A stretch of DNA of 18,631 nucleotides from the NCBI GenBank assembly GCA_009886815.1, contig QXYP01000189.1, positions 1 to 18,631 of the forward strand. The letters run 5' to 3'. Position 1 is the first letter of the stretch. The number at the start of each line of letters is the position of its first letter. This stretch comes from Halieaceae bacterium. Its GTDB lineage: Bacteria; Pseudomonadota; Gammaproteobacteria; Pseudomonadales; Halieaceae. This document shows, one piece after another, positions 6,764 through 14,337 of this stretch. The notes under the pieces are model-generated. The model saw only the letters and a program-made list of their open reading frames with translations. It ran no database searches and was not told where the DNA came from. Position numbers and translations under genes: made by a program.

Positions 6764-8479
6764 TTATCCCACCTGATAGTTTTTCAGCAACTGCGAAAGT
6801 TCCACCCAAGCGTCTTCACTAAATTTGTCCGTACTGAACGCGATGTGCCGGTCTGGTCTTATCAGCAGCGCGCCGTATTGTTTGATTCCGATCAATGTAT
6901 CCCATCCATCATCAGCAGGCGCAAGGTGTGCGCTTCCAATTATTTGCATCTCGATATTGTCAGTACCTGTCTCGGTCAAGGCCTGCGCCCATTGCTGATA
7001 GCCGTCGCTGGTGGTCAGCAGCGTGAGCTTCACGCTGGCCACAATATCGTGGGTGGACAGCTGCTTGTCGCCCTTCTGGAGCCAGCAGTGGGGTAAACGA
7101 TTGCCAGCGGCTGAGCTGGGGTTGTATTCGCTGGCTCGGTAGTTGTTCTGCGGTGCTTCTTCCGGGCATGTTTGTATCAGGGCACCGTCGTAACAAACGC
7201 CCAGGTCCATGCCCAACATAAAGAAGTGGTCTCTTTGCGCATCAATAGATTGTTGAATCCTTTCACGCCGCTGTTGCGAATGGGTGTCGTCGATGTCTAG
7301 CAGGTTCAAGTTTTCACGGGTTTTTTCGACACTACTGCTAATGCCGATAGCTTCCTCGACCTGGCTCATCTTTTGGAAATTTACCCTGCTTTGCTCGCAG
7401 TTTCTCTCAACCGAGGGACGGCGCTCGTGTTCGTAGCTGTCCAATAACGCTACTGCACTGGTGCCGTTAACAACTCGAGCGATTTTCCAGCACAGGTTGA
7501 ACACATCCTGCATACCCGTGTTCATACCCATGCCACCGGTAGGTGGAAAGCGATGGGCGGCATCGCCAGCCAGGAATATCCTCCCGTCGCGAAAGTGTTG
7601 CGCTACCTGTGCAGACATACTCCAGCGATCTGTGTGCACTATCTTAAAGGGAGTGTCGTCGCCTATCGCGCTCCTTACCCATTGCTCAGGTTGCTCATCT
7701 GTTATCTCTTGTCCTTCTTCGCAGGCATGCATGTAGACCCATCGGTCGTCGATGTCGTAGGCGATAAAAAGTCCGGTTCGCTCGGCCCCGTAAGTCCAGT
7801 AGAGTAAGCCGGGATGCGCTTTGACGAGGTGTCGAAAATCAGCCTGCAGTACCACGGTAACCCAGTGCTGTAAGCTTCTCGGTCCGCGCATCTCAATCCC
7901 ACATTGGTGGCGGACGGCACTCCCGGCACCATCGCAGGCAATCAGAAAGTCTGCGTTTATCTCGTAGAGCGTGTCGTCTTCACGATTGCAAACGCTGGCG
8001 ATCACCCCTTTGGCACTCTGCACATGGCTTTTCAGTTGGTGCCCAAAGCGGATGTCGACAAGCGGTGCTGCCTGCGCATGTTGGTACAGTATCTGCTCAA
8101 GCTTATCCTGTGGGATATTTGCATTTGGTGTGGGTGTGGTTTGCAGTACCTGAACGAGGTAATCAGCATTCTCGGGGCTTAGCAGTGCGAAGCCGCCCCA
8201 GGGCTCCTTCGCCAGTGTGTGTACCCAGCAGCTGAGATAGCTCATGTCGGCCAGGGGCGCTGCTTTGGCCCGCAGTGCCGGTTCGCTGATGCCAGCTGCA
8301 CGCAGTATTTCCATGGTGCGCGCGCTGACAACATGAGCCTGGGGCCATTGATGTAAGCCTGGGCTTTGTTCCAGCAAGATGTGTTTTATACCGGCCTGCG
8401 ACAGTAAGCAGGAAGCAGTAAGGCCGATTGGCCCCGCACCTACAATAGCAACGGGAACATGCTCCAACTTTACGCTCAT
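6764..8479 (-). CDS. FAD-dependent aromatic monooxygenase (class A, TfdB/MhpA-like)
   Basis: A 571-residue single-component flavoprotein hydroxylase (PF01494 fold). It carries all three signatures: the dinucleotide fold GAGPIGL at 14-20, the DG motif CDGAGSAVR at 182-190, and the GD motif GDAAHRFPPTGGMGMNTG at 305-322. The ~200-residue C-terminal part resembles the thioredoxin-like tail of phenol and resorcinol hydroxylases. Enzymes of this class use NAD(P)H and O2 to put an OH on an activated (phenolic) ring, usually ortho to the existing OH, making a catechol for ring cleavage. ATG 8479 has GAGGAG upstream and overlaps the stop of the VOC gene by 4 bp (ATGA), so the two are translated together and probably act in sequence. 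The frame is open upstream of 8479 only because it runs antiphase through the VOC gene. Confidence 0.9.
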   Translation of the reverse strand: MSVKLEHVPVAIVGAGPIGLTASCLLSQAGIKHILLEQSPGLHQWPQAHVVSARTMEILRAAGISEPALRAKAAPLADMSYLSCWVHTLAKEPWGGFALLSPENADYLVQVLQTTPTPNANIPQDKLEQILYQHAQAAPLVDIRFGHQLKSHVQSAKGVIASVCNREDDTLYEINADFLIACDGAGSAVRHQCGIEMRGPRSLQHWVTVVLQADFRHLVKAHPGLLYWTYGAERTGLFIAYDIDDRWVYMHACEEGQEITDEQPEQWVRSAIGDDTPFKIVHTDRWSMSAQVAQHFRDGRIFLAGDAAHRFPPTGGMGMNTGMQDVFNLCWKIARVVNGTSAVALLDSYEHERRPSVERNCEQSRVNFQKMSQVEEAIGISSSVEKTRENLNLLDIDDTHSQQRRERIQQSIDAQRDHFFMLGMDLGVCYDGALIQTCPEEAPQNNYRASEYNPSSAAGNRLPHCWLQKGDKQLSTHDIVASVKLTLLTTSDGYQQWAQALTETGTDNIEMQIIGSAHLAPADDGWDTLIGIKQYGALLIRPDRHIAFSTDKFSEDAWVELSQLLKNYQVG

Positions 8480-9093
8480 CCTAGGCGACTCCTCAATTGC
8501 AGCATAGTCCACGCAAAGCCCCCGAGGTATGCGCGTGGAATGGTGGCCGGGTCGCGAGGTCCGCTGGGTGTGCGCAGCTTCAGCGTCTCCCACGCCTCAC
8601 CCTCCTCGAGACGCTGCCAGAGGTCTTCGGGGTCGAAGTCAACGCCAATCGGGTTCGATTGAAAATCATCTCCAAGAAGAAACTCGTTGGTTTCCTCGAC
8701 AGAGTTGAAAACATCAACCTGGGTTTCGATGACGTTTTTGTCTCGATCCTGATAATAGATCGAGATGGTACCGCCGTGGTGAACGCACCATACTGGTTCG
8801 TGTCCATCGGCCTTCATACGCTGCCAGGTAATGAGCAGGTTTTCGAGAGTGTCATAGGTGTATGCATGATGATCGACACCGGCCATGTTATGTAGCTTTG
8901 GCAAAATCCCCGGGCGCTCCATGATCGCCAGACGGTGATGCTCGTCGTCGTAGCTCAAGAAAACGATGCCGGGTGCCTCGTGCACAATGCGCGCGCCTAA
9001 AAGATCCTGATAGAACTTGCGCTGTTCCTTGAAGCGGCTGGTCTTGAGCACCAGATGAGCAAACTTGCTGGGGACTGGAATTGCTTCGCTCAT
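8476..9093 (-). CDS. Single-domain VOC dioxygenase-like protein
   Basis: A 205-residue VOC-fold protein resembling biphenyl-2,3-diol 1,2-dioxygenase-type members. The metal triad is visible: H13 in FAHLVLKT, H76 in VDHHAYTYDTLENLL and E123 in YYQDRDKNVIETQVDVF. The FYQDLLGARIV helix-strand element is typical of the fold. Residues beyond about 140 form a non-VOC tail (LGDDFQSNPIGVDFDPEDLW) that appears in this subgroup of small extradiol-type proteins. It could cleave the catechol made by the coupled monooxygenase, or act as an isomerase or hydrolase. I chose ATG 9093, with GGAGACC about 11 bp upstream, because the family N-terminus aligns there. Its ATG overlaps the stop of a 23-residue upstream reading frame, and its stop overlaps the monooxygenase start. 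Confidence 0.85.
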   Translation of the reverse strand: MSEAIPVPSKFAHLVLKTSRFKEQRKFYQDLLGARIVHEAPGIVFLSYDDEHHRLAIMERPGILPKLHNMAGVDHHAYTYDTLENLLITWQRMKADGHEPVWCVHHGGTISIYYQDRDKNVIETQVDVFNSVEETNEFLLGDDFQSNPIGVDFDPEDLWQRLEEGEAWETLKLRTPSGPRDPATIPRAYLGGFAWTMLQLRSRLG

Positions 9094-9161
9094 GAGGTTT
9101 GGTCTCCTAAACCGCAGTTGGCAATAGCCTCGCTGACATCGTCCGGCGAGTCTTCGTTCAT
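9090..9161 (-). CDS. Possible 23-residue leader peptide
   Basis: From ATG 9161 on the minus strand a 23-codon frame (starting MNEDSPDD) ends in TGA at 9092-9090, overlapping the ATG of the VOC gene by 4 bp (ATGA). Its first codons, ATGAACGAAGA, and the upstream region are the duplicated counterpart of the start of the lipocalin-like gene (MNEETRQF). It may therefore be the stump of a second lipocalin-like gene, and it may still be translated, feeding ribosomes to the VOC start. I see no function in the peptide itself. Confidence 0.4.
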   Translation of the reverse strand: MNEDSPDDVSEAIANCGLGDQTS

Positions 9162-9194
9162 TTCTAGGGCAGTTCGAGTACTCTTTGGGCACAA

Positions 9195-9217
9195 TAAACT
9201 AGTAATTAACAAGTATA
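9195..9217. promoter_or_regulatory. Putative TetR operator O2 of the VOC-monooxygenase operon
   Basis: TAAACTAG-N7-CAAGTATA, the inverted equivalent of the site at 725-747. The arm next to the promoter contains the reverse complement of TATACT, the candidate minus-strand -10 (9217-9212), paired with TTGACA (9243-9238) 20 bp upstream. Confidence 0.6.
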
Positions 9218-9227
9218 ATTGTTATTA

Positions 9228-9245
9228 ACTTGTATACTGTCAAGT
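9228..9245. promoter_or_regulatory. Putative TetR operator O1 in the divergent region
   Basis: ACTTG (9228-9232)-N8-CAAGT (9241-9245) is a perfect palindrome with the same 8-bp spacing as the tetR operator. It overlaps the minus-strand -35 and lies 47 bp upstream of the sulfatase ATG, so it could control both directions. I see only a weak plus-strand promoter: TTATTA (9222-9227), 17 bp, TATTAA (9245-9250). Confidence 0.6.
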
Positions 9246-9291
9246 ATTAAATTATCGTTTGTGACGTCCACGCCCAAACTAAAAGATCACT

Positions 9292-12200
9292 ATGGCTGCT
9301 CGCTCAATACTTCAGGACGATACGATTCCACAGCTCAACGCACCCAGCCTGACCCTGGCCTTCTTGGCCGTCACCTACTCGCTGCTAATGTTTTCGTCCG
9401 TCGCTTTCGCTAGCTCTGATGGTGATGTTTCAGATACAGACCAAAGACCAAACATTATTCTAATACTGGCCGATGATCTGGGCTGGAACGACGTTGGGTA
9501 TCACGGCAGTGAGATACGCACGCCCAATATTGATCGACTTGCACGTGAAGGTGTGGAGTTGGATCGTTTCTATGTCTATCCGAGCTGTACTCCCACCAGA
9601 GCCGCATTGTTGACCGGGCAGTCGGCGCTGCGTACTGGCATGACACAGCCAATTTCATCGTTCGATTCGCCTGGTCTGCCTCTGTACACGAAACTGTTGC
9701 CGCAGTGGCTAGGCGAGGTAGGTTACCAAACGTCTCTAGTAGGAAAATGGCATCTAGGGAGCGCGACGCCAGCATATTTTCCGCACAACCGCGGCTTCGA
9801 TCATTTCTACGGTCATCTGGGCGGTTTCATCGACTATTACGATCACGGTTTGATGGGTGCCGTCGATTGGCAGCGCAACGGCGTTACTGTGCACGAGGAC
9901 GGCTACTCTACCGAGCTAATCACCGCTGAAGCGATTAAGTTGTTGCAACATAGGGATAAGTCCCGTCCGCTGTTTATGCTGTTGGCCTATAACGCTCCGC
10001 ATGGGCCGCAGGCGGCACCACAAAGCTCGATTGATCTTTATTCGAAGATCGAAAAAGAGGAACGGCGCGTCTATGCAGCCATGGTAGATAACATGGATGT
10101 GGGTATCGGCGAAGTTCTAAAGGCGCTACAAGCTGAAGATATTGCACACAACACCCTGATTGTCTTTATGAGCGACAACGGCGGTTCTTCAGAGTTTCCC
10201 GCGAGTGCTGTTTCGCATTCTTCCGCTGGAAACAACGACCCCTTGCGCAGCGGCAAGACGTTTCCGCTGGAGGGTGGGATACGTGTTCCAGCAGCGGCCT
10301 GGTGGCCTGGAGTTCTGCACAGTAAAGACAAAATTGAACAGATGATAACGGTAGAAGATATTCTGCCCACGGTATTTGAAGCCGCCGGTCTCCCTGTTGC
10401 CGCGTTGCACACACCTGAAATAACAAGGGATGAAAATCGCAAGTTGGATGGCATTAGTCGCTGGAATGTGATGCTGGGAGACGTCGCAGACCGCCGCCCG
10501 CCCTTCGTGTTTGGAATGCCGCTGGCGGGTGCCGGCGTCATAGACGGTGACTGGAAACTAGTTCGTCTCGATGGTCCTCCGCTGCCGTGGGTAGACCCTA
10601 CGACGGAACTGTTTCGCATTGTCGATGATCCCCTGGAGAACAGTGACCTCTCGGCAGCGCACCCCGAGATTGTGGCGCGGCTGCAACCCCATATTGACGC
10701 ATTTGATGCGGCGGCAGGGGAAGGCTTTAAGGTGAACCCAATTAAAATGCTGGCGCTCCAAATGATCAGTGCCACCGGGAATATTCGTTTCACTCCCTAC
10801 GCTGAAGCACTGCAGAGGGAGTCGGTTACTGTCAGTGGCGACCTGGTATTCAATCAGCGTAATCGTCACGGCGACGCCAGCACCGGCGTGCAGCAATACC
10901 AGCAAAATAAGTCCTATGGCGGCTACGTCTTGCTGTCACCCCAGAATGCCAGCGCAACCTATCTAATAGACATGGAAGGTCAGGTAGTACACAGCTGGCC
11001 GTTGCCACAGGAAATGAGTGTCTCGATGGTTGCACGCTTGCTGGATAACGGACATTTGCTGCGCGGTATTAAGCGAACTGACAAAGGAAGAGACAAAACC
11101 GGTCCGGGCACCATCATTCAAGAGCTGGATTGGCAGGGCAAACTGGTGTGGGAGTATAAGAGCCCGGGCCAACAAACTCGGTTGCGCGATGATTACTATC
11201 GTCTGGAAAATGGTAATACGCTCTTTATGGCGTTTGAAGAGATTACGCGAGCAGAAGCTATAGCCTTAGGCGCCACGCAAGAGCGTATTGGTAACGGTGT
11301 AGAAACGCTGTGGCCTAACAAATTGGTGGAGGTAAACCCAGCGGGCGATATCGTTTGGGAGTGGCGCTTTCAAGATCATTTTAGCAGCGCGATGCATGGC
11401 AACCAGAATGACCCCGGGCGTGTTGATATCAATATTACTGAACTCAATCTGACCGAGGTGAACAGAGATATGGCGCACAGCGGCGTCATCGATTATCACG
11501 CGGGCAACGACCAGATAATGGTGACGGCGCGAATTGCCAGTGAGGTCTACATCATCGACCACAGCACTGCTAACTATGACAACCCTCAGGCCGGTATTGA
11601 AGCAGCGCGCGGGCCCGCCGGCGCTATTGCGCGCCGCTATGGCAACCCGGGTAACTATGGAGCAGGTAAACCCCATGTGGGGAAAGATCCAGGCGACAGA
11701 CTTTTTTTTGCGGCGCATGGCCCAAACTGGGTTGCGCCGGGTTTGCCCGGTGCCGGCAATCTTTTGGTTCACAATAACGGGGTAGGACGCAGCGGCGCCA
11801 AGCCCGAAAATCCATTGGAATCGATGTTGTGGAGCCTGCGGCGTCTTGTATTGGGCAATACGGATGACTACACCACCATTGATGAAATTGATACTGATAC
11901 CGGAAGGGTCGTCTGGCGCTTCCGAGCCGCAGACCCTCAGGCAATCTCCAGTTTCAAAATGGGGAGTGCCTATCGATTACCCAATGGTAATACCCATGTC
12001 ACGTCAGGACAGTACGGGCATCTTTTTGAGGTCACACCGCAAGGCGAGGTGGTGTGGGAATATGTTTCGCCGGTGAGCGCCCTGGGCGCGCTCGAACGCC
12101 CCTTAGCTTATCCGTTTCACCCGATGCAGACTTCCTACCGTGTTTCCCCAGATCACCCCGGATTGCGTGGCATAGAACTTACGCCACAAGGCACTATTTT

Positions 12201-12345
12201 GGAGCTTGAGCCAGCGACCGCTGTTGGGGCGCGCATGGCCACATTTATTTTACGGTATGTGCAAAACGGTACGGTAGGGAAGGTGGCGGTTGCGCTGTTG
12301 GTGATTTGGGTATGGCGCAGGTGGCGTCGCCGTCGCGCTGCCTAA
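9292..12345 (+). CDS. Sulfatase fused to an arylsulfotransferase-type beta-propeller
   Basis: A 1017-residue exported protein with two enzyme-like halves. A hydrophobic export segment lies at about 20-40, ending SVAFASS. The type I sulfatase domain (~52-480) has an intact active site: metal ligands D61-D62 (LADDLGWND), the formylglycine site C99 in CTPTRAALLTG, K152/H154 (GKWHLG), H237 (APHGPQ), D295-N296 (SDNGG) and K322 (SGKTFPLEGG). From ~540 to 975 comes a propeller of the aryl-sulfate sulfotransferase (ASST) type, with repeats such as GEVVWEY, RLPNGNTHV and DTDTGRVVWRF, and candidate catalytic H729 (MAHSGVID), R747 and H809 (FAAHGPNW). The end (994-1017) is a membrane segment followed by arginines, so it is probably anchored with both domains in the periplasm. 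Sulfatases hydrolyse sulfate esters; ASSTs move sulfate from one phenol to another. A C-type sulfatase needs a formylglycine-generating enzyme, which is not in this window. The first codons are conserved in the duplicate at 650, supporting this start. Assignment of the propeller to ASST is less certain than the sulfatase. Confidence 0.87.
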   Translation: MAARSILQDDTIPQLNAPSLTLAFLAVTYSLLMFSSVAFASSDGDVSDTDQRPNIILILADDLGWNDVGYHGSEIRTPNIDRLAREGVELDRFYVYPSCTPTRAALLTGQSALRTGMTQPISSFDSPGLPLYTKLLPQWLGEVGYQTSLVGKWHLGSATPAYFPHNRGFDHFYGHLGGFIDYYDHGLMGAVDWQRNGVTVHEDGYSTELITAEAIKLLQHRDKSRPLFMLLAYNAPHGPQAAPQSSIDLYSKIEKEERRVYAAMVDNMDVGIGEVLKALQAEDIAHNTLIVFMSDNGGSSEFPASAVSHSSAGNNDPLRSGKTFPLEGGIRVPAAAWWPGVLHSKDKIEQMITVEDILPTVFEAAGLPVAALHTPEITRDENRKLDGISRWNVMLGDVADRRPPFVFGMPLAGAGVIDGDWKLVRLDGPPLPWVDPTTELFRIVDDPLENSDLSAAHPEIVARLQPHIDAFDAAAGEGFKVNPIKMLALQMISATGNIRFTPYAEALQRESVTVSGDLVFNQRNRHGDASTGVQQYQQNKSYGGYVLLSPQNASATYLIDMEGQVVHSWPLPQEMSVSMVARLLDNGHLLRGIKRTDKGRDKTGPGTIIQELDWQGKLVWEYKSPGQQTRLRDDYYRLENGNTLFMAFEEITRAEAIALGATQERIGNGVETLWPNKLVEVNPAGDIVWEWRFQDHFSSAMHGNQNDPGRVDINITELNLTEVNRDMAHSGVIDYHAGNDQIMVTARIASEVYIIDHSTANYDNPQAGIEAARGPAGAIARRYGNPGNYGAGKPHVGKDPGDRLFFAAHGPNWVAPGLPGAGNLLVHNNGVGRSGAKPENPLESMLWSLRRLVLGNTDDYTTIDEIDTDTGRVVWRFRAADPQAISSFKMGSAYRLPNGNTHVTSGQYGHLFEVTPQGEVVWEYVSPVSALGALERPLAYPFHPMQTSYRVSPDHPGLRGIELTPQGTILELEPATAVGARMATFILRYVQNGTVGKVAVALLVIWVWRRWRRRRAA

Positions 12346-12401
12346 AGCGATTTTAAAAAAAGTATCGAGCATTTATATTTTTTGTATTGAGGAAAAGTGA
12401 A

Positions 12402-13268
12402 ATGAAACTTGCAAGTTATATCAAGAACGGAAACCACTCATACGGCGTGATGACCGACAATGGCATTATCGACCTCGGTGGGCCACTGGGCGGCCAATTC
12501 GCTGATTTAAAATCATTGTTGGCAGCCGGTATGGAAGAGGCGGCCGCCTTTGTCCAGGACGCTCCGGTCGATACCAAGCTGGAAGATGTGCAGCTTCTGC
12601 CTGTGATCCCTAATCCCGGCGTTGTCTGGGCTGCGGGCATGAATACGCACTCTCACTACGTTGAAGCGAAAGATGCGATGGGATTGAAAGAAATACCCAA
12701 GGTGCCGATGTTCTTTTTGCGTGCTACTAACACTCTGGTCGCCTCTGGCGAAGCGTTGGAAAAACCGCTGAAAGAACCAGCATTCGACTATGAGGGTGAA
12801 ATTGCGCTGATCATAGGCAGGCGTTGTCGCAACGTCAGCGTGGAAGACGCGCTGGATTATGTCGCGGGTTACGCGCCTTTCAATGATGGCTCGGCGCGTT
12901 TTTATCAAGTCAGCAGTAACCAGGTGACCACTGGGAAAAATGCGTATCGCAGCGGTGGCTTTGGCCCATGCATGGCCACTGCCGACAGCCTGGATATCGA
13001 AAGCATGGAATTGACCACACGGGTTAATGGCGAGCAGCGGCAAACCATGAAAGTGGATGATCTCATTTTCTCTTTTGCCCAGATGGTTTCGCATATTTCT
13101 GAAATCAACTGGTTGGAACCCGGAGATGTAGTTGTGACGGGTTCTGCCGAGGGCGCCGGAGCGCTGCGTGACCCGCGGGTATTTTTGGTGGAGGGAGACA
13201 CTATTGAAGTTGAAGTGTCAGGCATTGGCACATTGGTGAATGGTGTTGTCGAGCAAGTGATCGAGTAA
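12402..13268 (+). CDS. FAH-family hydrolase (acylpyruvase/hydratase type)
   Basis: A 288-residue member of the fumarylacetoacetate hydrolase family. The C-terminal domain has the metal-binding set E131 and E133 in FDYEGEIALIIGR and D162 in PFNDGSARFYQ, the typical VVWAAGMNTHSHYVEA entrance, and the closing LEPGDVVVTGSAEGAG loop. Family members hydrolyse acylpyruvates or hydrate/decarboxylate 2-oxo-enoates, the step after ring cleavage in catechol, gentisate and homoprotocatechuate pathways. ATG 12402 has GAGGA about 9 bp upstream (12391-12395), which decides this start over the open frame before it. It lies 56 bp after the sulfatase gene, same strand, and probably shares its transcript. In sequence order it could take the product of either VOC protein. 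Confidence 0.88.
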   Translation: MKLASYIKNGNHSYGVMTDNGIIDLGGPLGGQFADLKSLLAAGMEEAAAFVQDAPVDTKLEDVQLLPVIPNPGVVWAAGMNTHSHYVEAKDAMGLKEIPKVPMFFLRATNTLVASGEALEKPLKEPAFDYEGEIALIIGRRCRNVSVEDALDYVAGYAPFNDGSARFYQVSSNQVTTGKNAYRSGGFGPCMATADSLDIESMELTTRVNGEQRQTMKVDDLIFSFAQMVSHISEINWLEPGDVVVTGSAEGAGALRDPRVFLVEGDTIEVEVSGIGTLVNGVVEQVIE

Positions 13269-13293
13269 TTGCACCACAACGCGGGTTAAGGTT

Positions 13294-14337
13294 ATGCGTA
13301 AGTTATCGTGTTTGGTTTTTCTATTAACAGTCGGACTATTGGCTCAGAGTGGGCTGGCACTTGCGGCCGACGTCCAATTATCGGAACCAGCGGCTCCTGT
13401 CTCTGCTCAATCCGTTGTGATGCAACAGAAGCAGGATGTTCCCGAGGGTTTCGGTATTGCCGACAACGATCATCGCGCACCCTATCACCTGGATAGCTGG
13501 GTCGGATTAGCCATGCTCTTCTCTGCCTTGGGTATTGCGGTTGCGCTTAATCACCCCAGTGGGGCGACGCGACGAATCGGTTATTTCAGCTGCGCGCTGG
13601 TGCTACTGGGTATAGGCGGCGGTTTGTTACTGATGCGCTTTAACGGTGTGTTTGCGAACTTTGAAGAAGCGGCGTTGCCACCGGATGTCGCGAAGCCCTT
13701 TTTGCTTACATTTCAGGCTCTCCTCGCGATTGTGGGCGGCTTGTATATGTTGTGGCTGGGCGCAACAGCCAATGGAGAGCCAGACAAAACTTTTGCCAAC
13801 GCCAATGAAGAGGCGCGGTACGGACAGTATTCTCGCTATCTGCACTGGGTGACAGCGTTTATCTTCCTTTTGCTCATGCCCATGGGTGTACTAATGTCGG
13901 CGTTATCCCACGATATTGGCTTGCTGCAATACATGTACGTAATACACAAAGCCCTGGGCTTCACCTTATTGATTCTGGTTTTTGTACGCCTTATCTGGAA
14001 TCACGTCAGCCCCAGGCCAGCGCTCTCGCGTTCGCTTAATCCCTGGGAGTCGAAGCTGGCGCATATTGTTCATATCTCGCTATATGTAGTGTTATTCGCT
14101 TTCCCGATTACGGGCTACATGATGTCTACCGGTGCCGGAAAATGGTCTCATTTCTTTTTTGTGGACACACCGCTGTTGTTTGAGCCCAGTATGGAGATTG
14201 TTAGGCCCTTTGGGCTATTGCATAAAGTTTTGCTGCCGTACTTGTTCTACCTAATAATATTCGGGCATGTTGTTGGTGCGTTGAAGCATCACTACATCGA
14301 CGGCGATGTCGACTCTGTCAGACGCATGGTTTCATAA
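13294..14337 (+). CDS. Cytochrome b561-type membrane protein with N-terminal extension
   Basis: A 347-residue protein. Residues 1-25 look like a signal peptide (LTVGLLAQSGLALAA). A three-helix region follows (about 67-87, 95-115, 137-157), then the four-helix cytochrome b561 domain (about 178-335): SRYLHWVTAFIFLLLMP with H184, MYVIHKALGFTLLILVFVRLIWN with H218, HIVHISLYVVLFAFPITGYMMS with H257/H260, and LHKVLLPYLFYLIIFGHVVGALKHH with H310 and H325. These suit two b haems in the CybB family, which passes electrons across or within the membrane, usually to or from quinone. CybB proteins are about 175 residues, so the first half is extra; it matches nothing I recognise. It starts 25 bp after the FAH gene, with TAAGG upstream of ATG 13294. 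Whether it serves the catabolic enzymes, for example as electron acceptor, is open. Confidence 0.82.
   Translation: MRKLSCLVFLLTVGLLAQSGLALAADVQLSEPAAPVSAQSVVMQQKQDVPEGFGIADNDHRAPYHLDSWVGLAMLFSALGIAVALNHPSGATRRIGYFSCALVLLGIGGGLLLMRFNGVFANFEEAALPPDVAKPFLLTFQALLAIVGGLYMLWLGATANGEPDKTFANANEEARYGQYSRYLHWVTAFIFLLLMPMGVLMSALSHDIGLLQYMYVIHKALGFTLLILVFVRLIWNHVSPRPALSRSLNPWESKLAHIVHISLYVVLFAFPITGYMMSTGAGKWSHFFFVDTPLLFEPSMEIVRPFGLLHKVLLPYLFYLIIFGHVVGALKHHYIDGDVDSVRRMVS

Larger units (their letters stand above)
9151..9343 (-). repeat. Duplicated divergent-promoter block, copy B
   Basis: Inverted counterpart of 599-791, about 81% identical without gaps by hand count. It spans the first ~17 codons of the sulfatase, the whole intergenic promoter region and the first codons of the minus-strand leader frame. 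Together the two copies form inverted repeats around an 8.4-kb segment holding the lipocalin operon, the third GST, tetR and the VOC-monooxygenase operon. Confidence 0.9.

Noticed and set aside
6668..7096. 142-codon plus-strand frame.
   Set aside because: Lies antisense within the monooxygenase gene and has no family features.
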